Translations under genes and position numbers: made by a program
Source: Lonicera japonica
Lineage: Eukaryota; Streptophyta; Magnoliopsida; Dipsacales; Caprifoliaceae
NCBI GenBank assembly: GCA_021464415.1
Contig: CM038470.1
Coordinates: 41,472,099 to 41,536,098 of the forward strand
Reading direction: 5' to 3'
Length of the DNA: 64,000 nucleotides
Part shown: positions 54,333-64,000 of the stretch, in pieces
Numbering within the stretch: position 1 is the first letter of the stretch
Layout: each line of letters begins with the position of its first letter
Notes under the pieces: model-generated
The model's input: only the letters and a program-made list of their open reading frames with translations
Databases searched by the model: none
What the model was told of the DNA's origin: nothing

Positions 54333-55479
54333 CATTAGAAGAACTAAAGGGTAACTTTATTTGTTGAAGCATTTTTGCATTTAGTAGGAAAAATGTGTTG
54401 CATGTAAATCATAATATATAAACACCCAATAAATTATTTTATTTAGTTAATATGCTAACACGAGAAACTCTAAAAGGGGAATATAAATAAAAGCAAGAAG
54501 TATCAATTCTCGTTAGGCCAAAAATAGTATTAACTGTTTTTTTTTTACAGTTTTTCCTTATGCACCCTCAATTGTTTTCATCAAATCAAAAATTCCTTTA
54601 GACTTATTTCTAATTCAATTTCAAATATTTTTTAAAAATAATTTAATTTGCATTTGCTTTTTAACCTATGTATAATTTCATTAATTTAATATATGTATTT
54701 AACATTTATCGCTTTGCTACGGCCTACAACACATATACAATATAACTAGTATCCAAAAAAAATCATAATCTCCTGTTTTTACTTGATTGTTCCGTGTAGT
54801 TTTCCTTGCACACATGGTTGATGTGCAATTTTAGATATAATGGCCTAACTGCACTTTGATTTTGATGAGTGAGTTATATACCCCAACAATTATTTATCCT
54901 CACTTAAAAGATGACACTGATTTTCCTAAAATATTTAATATTTTGCGTGTATGAATCATTTCTGATGTGAACCCGGATCGTCTTTTCTAACCAGGCTAAT
55001 GGATCCTCAACCCTTGAACTACGAATGTAGCAAGAACCTTGGAATACGTTAAAAAAATGGAAGGCGAAAACATCAACCCAACGCTTAAAGAAGCGCAAAT
55101 CTCAGTATAATGAATGACGTCACAATCTAATGTGGTTGCTAGATTGATAAGTCAAGAACAATTGAATTAATTGAATTCAACATGTTCAACATGCTCTTAG
55201 AGAACACAAAGAGAAAATTCTCAATTTAATTAATCATCAAAATTCTTCATAATAAAACAATATTGTGCCTCCTTTAAATATGAGTAAACAAAGCCTTAAT
55301 CCTAATTCAAGAAGTAAACTAATCCCTACTTAGAAAAGGAAAATAATAACTCTTAGAATATTCCTAATATAATAAGAAAATTAATAATAAGGAAACTTAT
55401 TCAAAAAGGAAACCACTTCTCTAACTCCTAATTGAATAATGAAATAATAATAATTCTAATAATTAAAAATACTTATACA
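54333..55479. other. Non-coding DNA with SINE-like fragment
   Basis: No gene; a tRNA-like piece at 54964-55022. Confidence 0.45.
54964..55022 (-). repeat. tRNA-derived SINE-like fragment
   Basis: Minus strand GTAGTTCAAGGGTTGAGGAT (A-box-like, 55022-55001) and CCGGGTTCACATC (B-box-like, 54976-54964). Spacing as in tRNA-derived SINE heads. Confidence 0.4.
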
Positions 55480-55862
55480 AAACTCGCTAGGGTATCACCA
55501 TTTTCTTGTTACTCATACGCGCGATCTGTATTATTTTTTGTTTATAGCTTTTGTAGACTAAGTGAAGTGATTACTTTTTCAAAGTTAAATCAAATTTGTT
55601 GAGTTGGCATCCAATCCAAGTCTGAACTGCCACTTTCTATTTTCAGCTGATTTTGTAAATTCTACCAACTTGCCCTAAGCATTATGATTCGCAACATTTA
55701 TTATAAATGCCTGGGTGGGTCACAAATTGACTTTTGAAAATTGGGAAATCGATGGAGGATGACTCATTTTCGTTGTAGGTATAAATGATTTTCGTTGTAG
55801 GCCCCGGTCAGTCTTTTTATCTTGTGGGAAAGATTAGGATTTAGTGTAAGCATTTCGTAAAT
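55480..55862. repeat. Copy 2 of the 400-bp direct repeat
   Basis: See 52433-52827. This copy lies directly next to the P450-pseudogene 3' flank, so the repeat may record the edge of a tandem duplication. Confidence 0.92.
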
Positions 55863-56029
55863 ATGAATCACTTCTTTATTTTCCAATTGCCTAAAAGGGA
55901 CAAAAGAAAAATTTTCTTCTTCATTTTCTTCCAACTCTTGTAGGGACAAAAGTCCTCATCCATGACTAGATATAATATGGTTTTCTGGATTGGTTGGAAG
56001 CAATTATATCAATCACTTATTTTTTATAA

Positions 56030-57580
56030 GTGCTCTTCAACGTGAGAAGAATGATATGGAACATGAATCAAATACAAGTCATTTTTTCTTCTTATTGTCA
56101 GGGGCGTATCCAAGAAATTTTATTGGGGGACCATACAATTTTTAACAAAGTAAAATACTTAATATAAAAAATGCAAAGTTGCATTACAAAATAGAAAAAA
56201 AATATAAAGCTGCACTATAAAATATATACATTTCAAAGTTCAATATTGCTAAAATTGTGTTCGACGTTCTTTCAAGTCACAGAATCCTTCAATGATTGAC
56301 TCGGTACTAATGTTTCTTGCAATTTCCCTTTCAATGAAGATAGTCAAAGAATTTATAAGAAAATCATGTTTCCTCTTTAAAAAAGAGTCAATTGTAGGCG
56401 ATTTTCCCATATCTTGAAAATAAAAAATTTAATAATAAAATATTAGTATATATAAAATATATGAAAACTATGAAATGGCTTTACACAAATATTTGAAAAA
56501 TGCCATTTACGAAGTCAATGGACAATGCTAATGGTAATTTTTTTAATATTACTATATGCACATGATAAAAAATTTAGTAAAGAAACAAAACAATTATTGT
56601 GAGAATTTGTATATTTTTATATTGGGCATTTGGGTTCTATTTGTCTCTTTATCACTTTATGTCTCCTATTAAAGCCATTCCTAAATTAGCAAAAAAAAAA
56701 AAAAAAAAAAAAAACCACCTAAATCATAGACTATGGAGTATGGATAGTGGACTTACAGAGATGGAGTAGTTGTATACGCCGCCAGCGACCTAATGAAGGT
56801 GTAGAACGACGGTCGGTGGTGGTGGGCTGGCAACGTTATCGAACTCGTAGACGGTTGATTATTGATTCGTTGTCGGTTGTACTCTCAAGTGCGCTCTCTC
56901 TTTACTTTTTTTTATTATTATTAATTTAATTTATTTTGGGGGGGGGGGGGTGGGACAACAATAGAAATTTCATACACTTAATTATATATATATATTAAAA
57001 AAAAATTGGGGGACCATGGCCCCCCTTCTAATACACATACATCCACCACTTCTTATTGTCAAGCCAAACTCCTGAGTCATATCTAGTTCTTTTTGCTTCA
57101 ATCCATCTGAGAGTTTCCAGTTGAAATGATACAGCAGTTGTGCAAGTGGCAACTCAATATTAGCTATACCAAATGATATGCTCGGATATACCCTTCTTCC
57201 AGCACGAAATGGTATATATATATATATATTCAAAATTTGTCCCCTCTGTAATAAATTGAACTATTAAAAAATCTCTATGGTTTTAATAACTCGACATCAG
57301 GCCAATATCTGGGATCTCGGCCTATTGACCATGCATTAACAATTACTTTACTTCTCATTGGTATCTAATATCCATTAATTACACATTACTCACTTCTTCT
57401 TTCTTTTTTTTTCTTTTTTTTGTGGAAGTAATAGAGGAACATCGGGGTGTAGCCTCAAGGCTTCTTTGATTACACTTATGTATTTTAGTTATTGAAGGCC
57501 TGTTTCATCGACATTTCTTTTTTCATCAGACTATTCTTAGCTTGTGCCCTTTCCATAATTTGGGGGTTTATAGTCATTTA
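56030..57580 (-). pseudogene. P450 pseudogene (copy of exon 2 of the neighbouring gene)
   Basis: Homologous to 49195-49824 and its 3' flank: gtgctcttcaacgtgagaag matches the stop-codon end, then after a transposon (56099-57051) the rest of exon 2 continues to about 57540. Recognisable: PFRAGRRVYPS (haem loop with Cys changed to Tyr and Phe-Gly to Phe-Arg), [20 protein letters not shown], and ELDMTQEFGLTIR. Upstream parts have stops and indels. Exon 1 is missing; a copia LTR begins at 57583. It cannot bind haem. Confidence 0.85.
56099..57051. mobile_element. Non-autonomous hAT-type element, 953 bp, in the P450 pseudogene
   Basis: Begins CAGGGGCGTATCCA and ends TACATCCACCACTT, imperfect inverted ends of the CAGKGGCG type. 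It is bracketed by the 8-bp duplication CTTATTGT (56091-56098 and 57052-57059), the hAT footprint. Both ends carry a ttgggggacca block (56125 and 57006). The interior has A-runs and a G-run (about 56937-56950) and no transposase. Confidence 0.85.
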
Positions 57581-57582
57581 TG

Positions 57583-57989
57583 TGTTAGATCTTACTAGAT
57601 CCAAATAATCACAAACCCTAGGATCCTTCATGCCGTATCACCAAAGCGTATTTTGTAGCCGAGTGGTTGGCCTTCCACTTTCTCTATGATCTCTGTGATG
57701 ATGGGGACTCAACAGGGACATAATATTTATATGTGATCTAGGGACCATAATCACAATATATAGATAGTAAATATTATTATCTATTTAGTATTTCTATTTT
57801 AGCCCATCATAAAAATAAAAAATTACCCTTAAGTATCTGCAGATTAAAGGCCAACACCCTATTAGATATATTTAAGTCCAAATAACTTAAACCTTAGTTG
57901 ATCACTTTTAAAGTGGGCTTAACCATACGACAGTTCACAATACATAATTATTTTACATATAAGCCTAATGTTGGATTAAGGATCCAACA
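57583..57989 (-). mobile_element. 3' LTR of Copia-3
   Basis: On the minus strand starts TGTTGGATCC at 57989 after a polypurine tract (caagtgggtgat) and ends ...GATCTAACA at 57583, 407 bp. It abuts the P450 pseudogene. Confidence 0.75.
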
Positions 57990-58500
57990 ATCACCCACTT
58001 GAGCTATATGTGTAAACTTATAATTATGTATTGTAAAATTGTGCTCATCTTTGCTATCATTACTAAAATGTATCTGTATCCAATCCGGTCCATCAATCAT
58101 ATTAGCATAGGATCAAAGCAGCCTTTGTTACACTTGACGTAACTCGACCCATCAATGATCACAGATGTTGATAAAACTAAATAACATGAATCATGAAGTG
58201 GATGTGTGGCATGGAAATTGCATGCAATGTAATCTTAACATTCTTATTTCCAACTCCGCCTCCTTAAACATTAATGAGATCAAACCATATATATCCAAAA
58301 TTAGGGCAAACTTTATTTTGTAGAAAATAACTTCAAGATATCCTTAAACCGAAACAACTGAAACATGTCTATATCATAGAAACACTAAAAATTACAAACT
58401 CCCACTAAAACTGAATATCCTTAAAATACATGACACCCATATGAGTAATGTCCTCATGAAGCACTTTGAGTGACAATCCCTTAGTAAGCGGATCCGCAAC
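57990..58500 (-). pseudogene. Copia-3 RNase H C-terminus and 3' UTR
   Basis: From 58499 the minus strand reads ADPLTKGLSLKVLHEDITHM then GVMYFKDIQF and a stop, the typical tail of copia RNase H. The rest to 57990 is untranslated. Coding is cut at 58500 by the Tekay-like LTR; the remaining pol would lie to the right of that element, outside the window. Confidence 0.8.
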
Positions 58501-58599
58501 TGTAACGACAAGTCTAAAAGTAATGTTTCTATTGCAGTACGGGTAAATGACACGTCTAGTCACATTCTAAAAATTAAAATATGAGGTATTTAGGGTTTG

Positions 58600-58880
58600 T
58601 TCGGTAGCGTTTTTAGAGGTCAGTTTTCGTTTTTTGAGGCCGAAAATGGATAAAAAATGCGCTTGGTGGGATGTTGACAAAAACACGAAAAATATTTTCG
58701 GAGAATGAATTCACATTTAAAGCATAAAACGCAAAAACCAAAATGACATTCTCTCCATTCTCACTCTTGCAATCTTCGTTTTCATTGTTTTTCGTTTTCG
58801 AAAAATTCGTTTTCTCATTTTCATTTTCTGAAAACATTTTCAGAAAGATTCTCCGAAAACTTTGCTAAAAGGACCTTTAT
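58600..58880. repeat. Possible hAT-like MITE inside the Tekay LTR
   Basis: gtttgttcggtagcgttttt on the left and aaaactttgctaaaagga on the right are weakly mirrored; interior repeats of ttttcgtttt / gaaaa. Low certainty. Confidence 0.35.
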
Positions 58881-60087
58881 TATATCAGTAAACTTAGTTC
58901 ATAATTTTTCGATTACATATTTATTTACAATCTCATAATCTTAGAATATAATATTACTTCGCTTCTTATTTATTTATCTTCACTCCGTAGCTCATGATAA
59001 GGGTGAGCTTCACAAGCCCCATGATAAATATTTATTTTATATTTCAAGGATTAGTAAAATATCATTAAATCGTAAAGCATAAATTTAAAAGGAATTTTAG
59101 AATAATTTATCACATAATCATAAATATTGAATATATTTCTTGTATAGTACTTCACTTCTAAGGTCAACGAATAACCCCCATTGACCGATGTTTGAAATTC
59201 CACTTTTCAATCAAATGATTGACCAATAATGAACTAGTGCAGAACAACGCCAATGTTTGGCTCGCCACCCAATTATCCCGGGGATGGTACAGGTAAAATT
59301 AAAGAATTGGTTTTTTTTTAATAAATATATCATCTTTAAAAATATCATTGCAGACAGTAATAAACAACCGAATTGTAAATGTACACAATAATATTTTATC
59401 TAAAGCTTTAAAATAAAGAACATGTACTACTCACCTTTCTGTACTTAAGATTTTCCCTGATACGTAATTCTTGACCCTAACAATTAATAGTTATTTATAA
59501 AATAGAACCTAATAAAATTATATTACTCTCTTATTTTATTTTTATTTTAACTAAACTACTATAACATCCTTAAATCAATTTATTTAAACTAAACGAAAAA
59601 TTACATACTACTAATATATATATATATATAAACGTACACCTAAACATTATTATATTGATATAAGTGTAAATACACAGTGCCTATACATATTTATAAAGTA
59701 ATGCTTGCTTAGTGAACATTCGTACCCCTTTTTTTATTATTTTAATAAAGCAAGTATAGTAGCCATATGAAAAAGTACAAAAACTATGGGTAGAATTACT
59801 TTTTAAAAGCACGTTGACCTTCTCTTGCTCTCTCTCTCTCTCTCTTTAGTATTTTTTTTCTTTATTCTTATGTTTTGAAAATGATGTATCTATTAGACTA
59901 TTTATAGTCTAAGGCCCAATCATTACTTAATCATGTGGCAATTTTCTCACCCTCTCGACATAATTTCTTGCTTGCTCAGCTACCACATGTCACCTTCTCC
60001 CCTTCATTTATCTCTTTTTACATCCTTTATCCACCTCCTTTATCTACAGATAAATTATTTTTATTTTATTTATTTTTACTTTCTTCT

Positions 60088-60156
60088 TATTGTTGTTGTT
60101 GTTGTTGTTGTTGTTATTGTTGTTGTTGTTGTTGTTATATATATATATATATATGT
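60088..60156. repeat. (GTT)n and (TA)n microsatellite
   Basis: About 15 GTT units with one interruption, then about 10 TA units. Poly-Val/Cys/Leu frames here are artefacts. Confidence 0.95.
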
Positions 60157-60261
60157 ATATATTGTATTTTATTTTGGTATTACAATTCTTCACTTCTTAT
60201 AAAAAATTCGCCATCAAAATTTTAACTCATAAACTTATATGGGTTATATATTATACTTACC

Positions 60262-61144
60262 TTATGCATGACATAGATGGGGATATTTTTCACATATCTC
60301 GTCTTTTCGTTCCCATGTTGCCTCTTGCATCGAATGATTTTTCCACAATATTTTCATTAAAGGGATTGTCTTATTTCTTAAGACTTGATCTCTTCTATTC
60401 AATACTTGTACATAATGTTTGACGTAGGTGAGATATTCTTGAATTTGGAGTGGCTCATATTTTAAAACATGCAAGGGGTGAGCTACATATTTATGCATCA
60501 TAGAAACGTGAAAGACATTATGGATATTGGATAGGGCAAGTGGTAAGGCGATTCTATATGCCACGGGTCCAATTATTTCTAAAATTTCATATTGTCCAAT
60601 GTACCTTTAACTAAGTTTGCCCTTGCTCCTAAAACGAAACACTCCATTTGTTGGTGAAATTCGTAGGAATATTTTATCCCCAATCTCAAATTCTTAGTGC
60701 TTCCGTCAAGTATCAGCATAACTTTTTTGATGGCTTTGTGCAACATGGAGTCGATCATGTATTCGTTGAATTTTCTTTGTTGTCACTTGTACGAGTTCAG
60801 GTCCTAATAATTTCCCTTATCCTACCTCTATCCAACATACCGGTGATCAACATTTCCTTCCATGTAGAGCCTTGTATAGTGCCATTCCAATATTTGCCTG
60901 ATAATTATTATTGTACGAGAATTTTACCAATGGCATGTGTTTATCCCAATTTCCTCCAAAGTCAAATGAGCAAGCTCGCAGCATATCTTCCATAATTTGG
61001 ATTACCCTTCCTGATTGACCGTCAATCTGAGGGTAAAATGCCGTGCTAATTAAACTTGAGTAATGTCCATATTGCTTGTTGTAAACTGTTTCAGAATTTT
61101 GAGACAAATCTAAAATCCCTATCTGATACTATTGACACAGGTGC
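60262..61144 (-). pseudogene. Tekay-like integrase with chromodomain, broken
   Basis: From the right: VSIVSDRDFRF cut at 61144 by Copia-2, then STAFYPQIDGQSGRVIQIME, MLRACSFDFGGNWDKHMPLV, FSYNNNYQANIGMALYKALH, GRKC (61107-60847). After frame changes: GPVAYRIALPLALSNIHNVF, HVSMMHKYVAHPLHVL, and a chromodomain-like tail QEATWERKDEICEKYPHLC (60564-60262). The integrase Glu position reads SGRV rather than the usual SERT, so a catalytic residue is also changed. Confidence 0.85.
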
Positions 61145-62613
61145 TGATGGAGACATAAATACATGATCGTTTGATATTGCGTATAGATTGAACAATTTTT
61201 TTTTTGCTAAAACTCTATAAGAATAAAGGGATTTCACCTTTGTGGATCACGTAGAGAATCCATATGAGGAGACTAGGGTTTGAAAGCATCATATTACGAT
61301 TTGGTCAGATTTTTTTAATTCTCGCTGGGCTGCGACAATCGATTGTTTTCTCCATCGAAACGACCTCTGATCGTCCTGATTTTATGCCTAATTATTGTAA
61401 ATTTGCGTTCCGAACGACATAACCAAAAATCAGCCCGATCCAACGGTGCGATCAAAAGTTACGATTAATTTACGACTGCTGTGCCGAAAATCTAAAGATC
61501 TTCTATCGTATTCCTTTCGCCATCAAATCTTGCACCGAGTGTGGGCTACGGTATCACTAAGATTTTCTCCTCTCTCAATAGAACAAACCCTAACTCATGA
61601 GAATTATTTTTATTTTGAGAAGAGACAAGGCGGCGTATATATAAGGCTACAATAGGGACCTTAAGGAGAAATAAGTGTTTGGGCTTCCTATGAAAAGTTG
61701 GAATCCTAATTCCACTATGAATTAGTTCCTTCCATAAATTATAATTCACACCACTAAAGAATTATAATTTCACTCCCGTCCTTATCTCAAAATTATATTT
61801 CAAGCTCCTTATTATTAAATGCTTATTATTCTCCCCATGTTAAGATTACAGATAACCGTCATTTAAATTAAATTACTGACAATTATATTTAAATGACTTC
61901 TTAATCCTTGAGCCTACCACTTAACTTATTTGACATGTCGGATTAACATAATCCACCTGCAAGGTTTGACATGATCAAAACTTATAAGCTTCTTAAGGGG
62001 CTATCATCAATCCCTATACCGGGACGTAGATTCCATCAATAATTAATATTCATCATACATATAGTGTCGTCTCCAATTCACGAAGATTATTGATCCATAA
62101 ATGAATCTCACTCATATTGAGTCAAAACAACAAACACTACATATATATGTCTATTAATTATTTCAAGATTAAGAGCATAAGTACTCATAATAACCATGGG
62201 ATTTTAAATTGTTTTATGTAGTCAGTATAAAAACAATTAACCCAAATTGGTCCTATTCAATACACACAAAGTGTACTAGCACAACGAGTTAAAACTATAC
62301 CGTTTCCTGTAGTTAAGATAAACTACTAAAACTTGTGCTACAATCCTACCGATGGGTGTCCAATTCCATCTAAGATTGTGAACCATTAAACTTATATTCC
62401 ACAAGAACCGATGATAAGATCTTCTGTGTGTAAGCTATACTCTACACACCAAATTATCTACTATATGGAATAGCAGATACACATGCACAATATTTAAATA
62501 AATAATATAATGCAACCATTGCCCACAAAGATTCTCATTAAAATAGCAAAACCAAGTTTATAACATATTCAAACCAATAAGAAAATTATGGCTTTTAGTA
62601 TATCACTCTAACA
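61145..62613 (-). mobile_element. 3' LTR of Copia-2
   Basis: 1469 bp, from TGTTAGAGTGATATAC (62613) to TCTCCATCA (61145), very close in length to the reconstructed Copia-1 LTR (1473 bp). Confidence 0.92.
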
Positions 62614-62626
62614 ATCTCCCACTTAG

Positions 62627-63209
62627 ACTCAAAGCCATGCAGCTATGCATCTCACTCCCATTCCTTCAACGTGAGCACTCTATGTGTTTTCCCTTCTTAT
62701 GAATCCTCGGCTCTTTCGAGCTCGCAATCGTTTCACTATTATCAAAATAAAGTGAAATAGCTTATAACACTGAAGGTGCCACATCTAGATTCATATGAAA
62801 GTTCCTGAGCCAAATCGCTGCCTTAGCTGCTTCTAAAGTAGCCAGATATTCAGCTTTCATGGTGGAGTCAGCAATGCCTAACTGCTTGATACTTCTCCAA
62901 CCAATGACTCCACCTCTTATAGTAAACACATAACTTAAAGTTGACTTTCTGGGATCCTAACTTCTGACTAAAAATCCTTGTCTGTGTATCCAACAGGTAC
63001 TAGACTATTTGCCTGGTAAACCAACATAAAATCTTGAGTCCTTTTAAGGTACTTAAGTATATGTTTTACCGCAGTCCAGTGTTCTTTCCCTAGATTAGAC
63101 TGATATTTGCTAACCATACCAATGGTAAAGCAAATGTCTGGTCTAGTACACAATATAGCATACATGAGGCTTCCCACTGCCAAAGCATAAGGAATTCCCT
63201 TCATCCTCT
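62627..63209 (-). pseudogene. Copia-2 RNase H region, broken
   Basis: 63204-62968 reads MKGIPYALAVGSLMYAILCT, RPDICFTIGMVSKYQSNLGK, HWTAVKHILKYLKRTQDFML, VPVGYTDKDF. After a stop, fragments to 62800 give the TMKAEYLATLEAAKAAIWLR-type RNase H, with further shifts. Confidence 0.8.
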
Positions 63210-64000
63210 CTATTTCATCATGTTTCTTATGACATTGATCTTGGATATAGTGATTCCATACCTAAAAAGGGAGAAATCCTTTCTTGGAATCTTGTATACT
63301 AACATTGGCAAGAATTGTATCGACGTAAGTACTTTGGATAAGCCCAACATCCTATTTTTCCGATCTCGCATAAGCTTAATACCAAGGATGTGACTGGCTT
63401 CTCCTAAGCCCTTCATATCGAACTGACTTGTTAACAATACCCTCACTGAAGATAATATTCACATATCGCTTCCAATAAGTAAGATATTATCCACATACAA
63501 TACCTGGAATACCACCGCGCTTTCGTTGCGCCTTTTGTACACACAAGACTCATCCGAATATTGATCAAAATCAAAAAAATTGATTGCATGGTCAAAAACA
63601 GATGTTCCAAGATCTAGACACTTGCTTAAGCCCATAAATGGGCTTCTTGAGTTTGCACAACATGTGCTCTTGGCCCTTTGCTATGAATCCTTCTGGTTGC
63701 ATCATATAAATGCTTTTATCAAGACTTCCATTAAGAAAATCTGTCTTGACATCCACTTGCCAAATTTCGTAATTAAGATGAGCCGCAATGGATAAGAGAA
63801 TCTGAATAAACTTTGGCATGGCTACCGGCAAAAAGGTTTCATCATAATCGATCCCCTTCTTTTTGAGTGATCCCTTTTAGCAACAAGCCTTGATTTAAGC
63901 CCGTCTAATCCTCTCTATCTCTTATATACCCACTTGCATCTGATAGGTTTTATCCCTTCGGGTGGTTTTATAAGATCCCAGACTTTGTTAGAGTACATGG
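63210..64000 (-). pseudogene. Copia-2 reverse transcriptase, broken
   Basis: 63831-63592 reads LNYEIWQVDVKTDFLNGSLD, KSIYMMQPEGFIAKGQEHML, LKKPIYGLKQVSRSWN. The catalytic box near 63486-63497 reads YVDN in place of YVDD, a lost catalytic Asp. 63446-63210 continues FDMKGLGEASHILGIKLMRD. Frames shift several times. Sequence right of 63850 is the RT N-terminal part. Confidence 0.85.

Larger units (their letters stand above)
58501..60184 (-). mobile_element. 3' LTR of the Tekay-like element
   Basis: About 1.68 kb. On the minus strand it begins TGTAATACC at 60184 after purine-rich ataagaagtgaagaat and ends CTTGTCGTTACA at 58501. Inverted ends TGTAA/TTACA support both edges. It holds a (GTT)n run (60088-60135), (TA)n runs (59615 and 60137) and a (TC)n run (59825-59846). 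Confidence 0.75.
58501..61144 (-). mobile_element. Tekay-like chromovirus, 3' part
   Basis: 3' LTR 58501-60184, then integrase C-terminus with chromodomain and integrase core up to 61144, where Copia-2 interrupts it. Expected target duplication from 58496-58500 is gcaac; the other copy is outside the window. Confidence 0.78.
61145..64000 (-). mobile_element. Copia-2: Angela-like copia, 3' part (runs off the window)
   Basis: 3' LTR 61145-62613, polypurine tract at 62614-62624 (minus strand ctaagtgggagat), RNase H and RT fragments to the window end. Same LTR family as Copia-1 and the solo LTR at 5670. Inserted in the Tekay-like integrase. Confidence 0.88.

Noticed and set aside
59933..60422. 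Frames with poly-Val, poly-Cys and poly-Leu
   Set aside because: Translated GTT microsatellite inside the Tekay-like LTR.
1..64000. A new host defence, biosynthetic or RNA system
   Set aside because: Apart from one P450 gene, its pseudogene and unidentified exon scraps, all longer coding content belongs to known transposon families.

Overview
This window is plant nuclear DNA, most likely from an angiosperm (probably a eudicot). It is dominated by plant-type LTR retrotransposons (Tat/Ogre-like, Tekay-like and CRM-like Ty3/Gypsy; SIRE-like and Angela-like Ty1/Copia). It also has a 5'-truncated RTE-type LINE, MITEs, hAT- and CACTA-like DNA transposon remains, tRNA-derived fragments and microsatellites. 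The only host protein gene that looks intact is a two-exon cytochrome P450 of the CYP71 type on the minus strand at 49195-50888. A decayed P450 copy lies near 56030-57570.

Layout, left to right. 1-3870: end of an Ogre/Tat-type element with a multi-level minisatellite (1018-2200), a polypurine tract, an LTR (2308-3404) whose upstream half carries nine CpG-rich palindromes before a TATA box, then a primer-binding site and leader with 69-bp repeats. 3985-9282: a minus-strand Tat element (Tat-1), internally deleted so that gag runs into RNase H, and interrupted by a copia solo LTR with an AGACC target duplication. 9283-15900: mostly non-coding DNA with MITE-like and SINE-like pieces and a chloroplast-type trnD copy whose anticodon reads UUC. 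15907-22105: a candidate CACTA-type transposon with dense subterminal CTTAAG repeats, holding a LINE fragment and a foldback MITE.

22534-46473 is a nested retrotransposon block. A Tat element (Tat-A: LTR, PBS, gag) is broken by a copia (Copia-1). The 5' LTR of Copia-1 is itself split by a nearly complete SIRE-like copia (24319-32718, two 1551-bp LTRs, CTATT target duplication). Copia-1 runs on to about 37235, where it is fused to a 5'-truncated CRM-like chromovirus (to 41370). That chromovirus lies against a third Tat element (Tat-B: RNase H, an antisense gene after pol, 3' LTR).

46474-57580 is the gene-bearing interval: relic exons, the P450 gene, a 400-bp direct duplication, and the P450 pseudogene split by a 953-bp hAT-type element with an 8-bp target duplication. 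57583-64000 is a second nest, all minus strand: copia 3' end, interrupted by a Tekay-like gypsy, interrupted by an Angela-like copia (Copia-2) that runs off the window.

No host operon-like system is present. Functional interplay is limited to retrotransposon life cycles (gag packaging, protease, RT/RNase H, integrase), and every pol I could read carries breaks, so none looks autonomous. I found no convincing new enzymatic or defence system. The most unusual items are the palindrome array and nested minisatellite in the Ogre/Tat-like element, an LTR bounded by element sequence on both sides, the anticodon-changed trnD copy, and a CRM-like pol whose five nonsense codons in one otherwise open frame all fit single G:C to A:T transitions.
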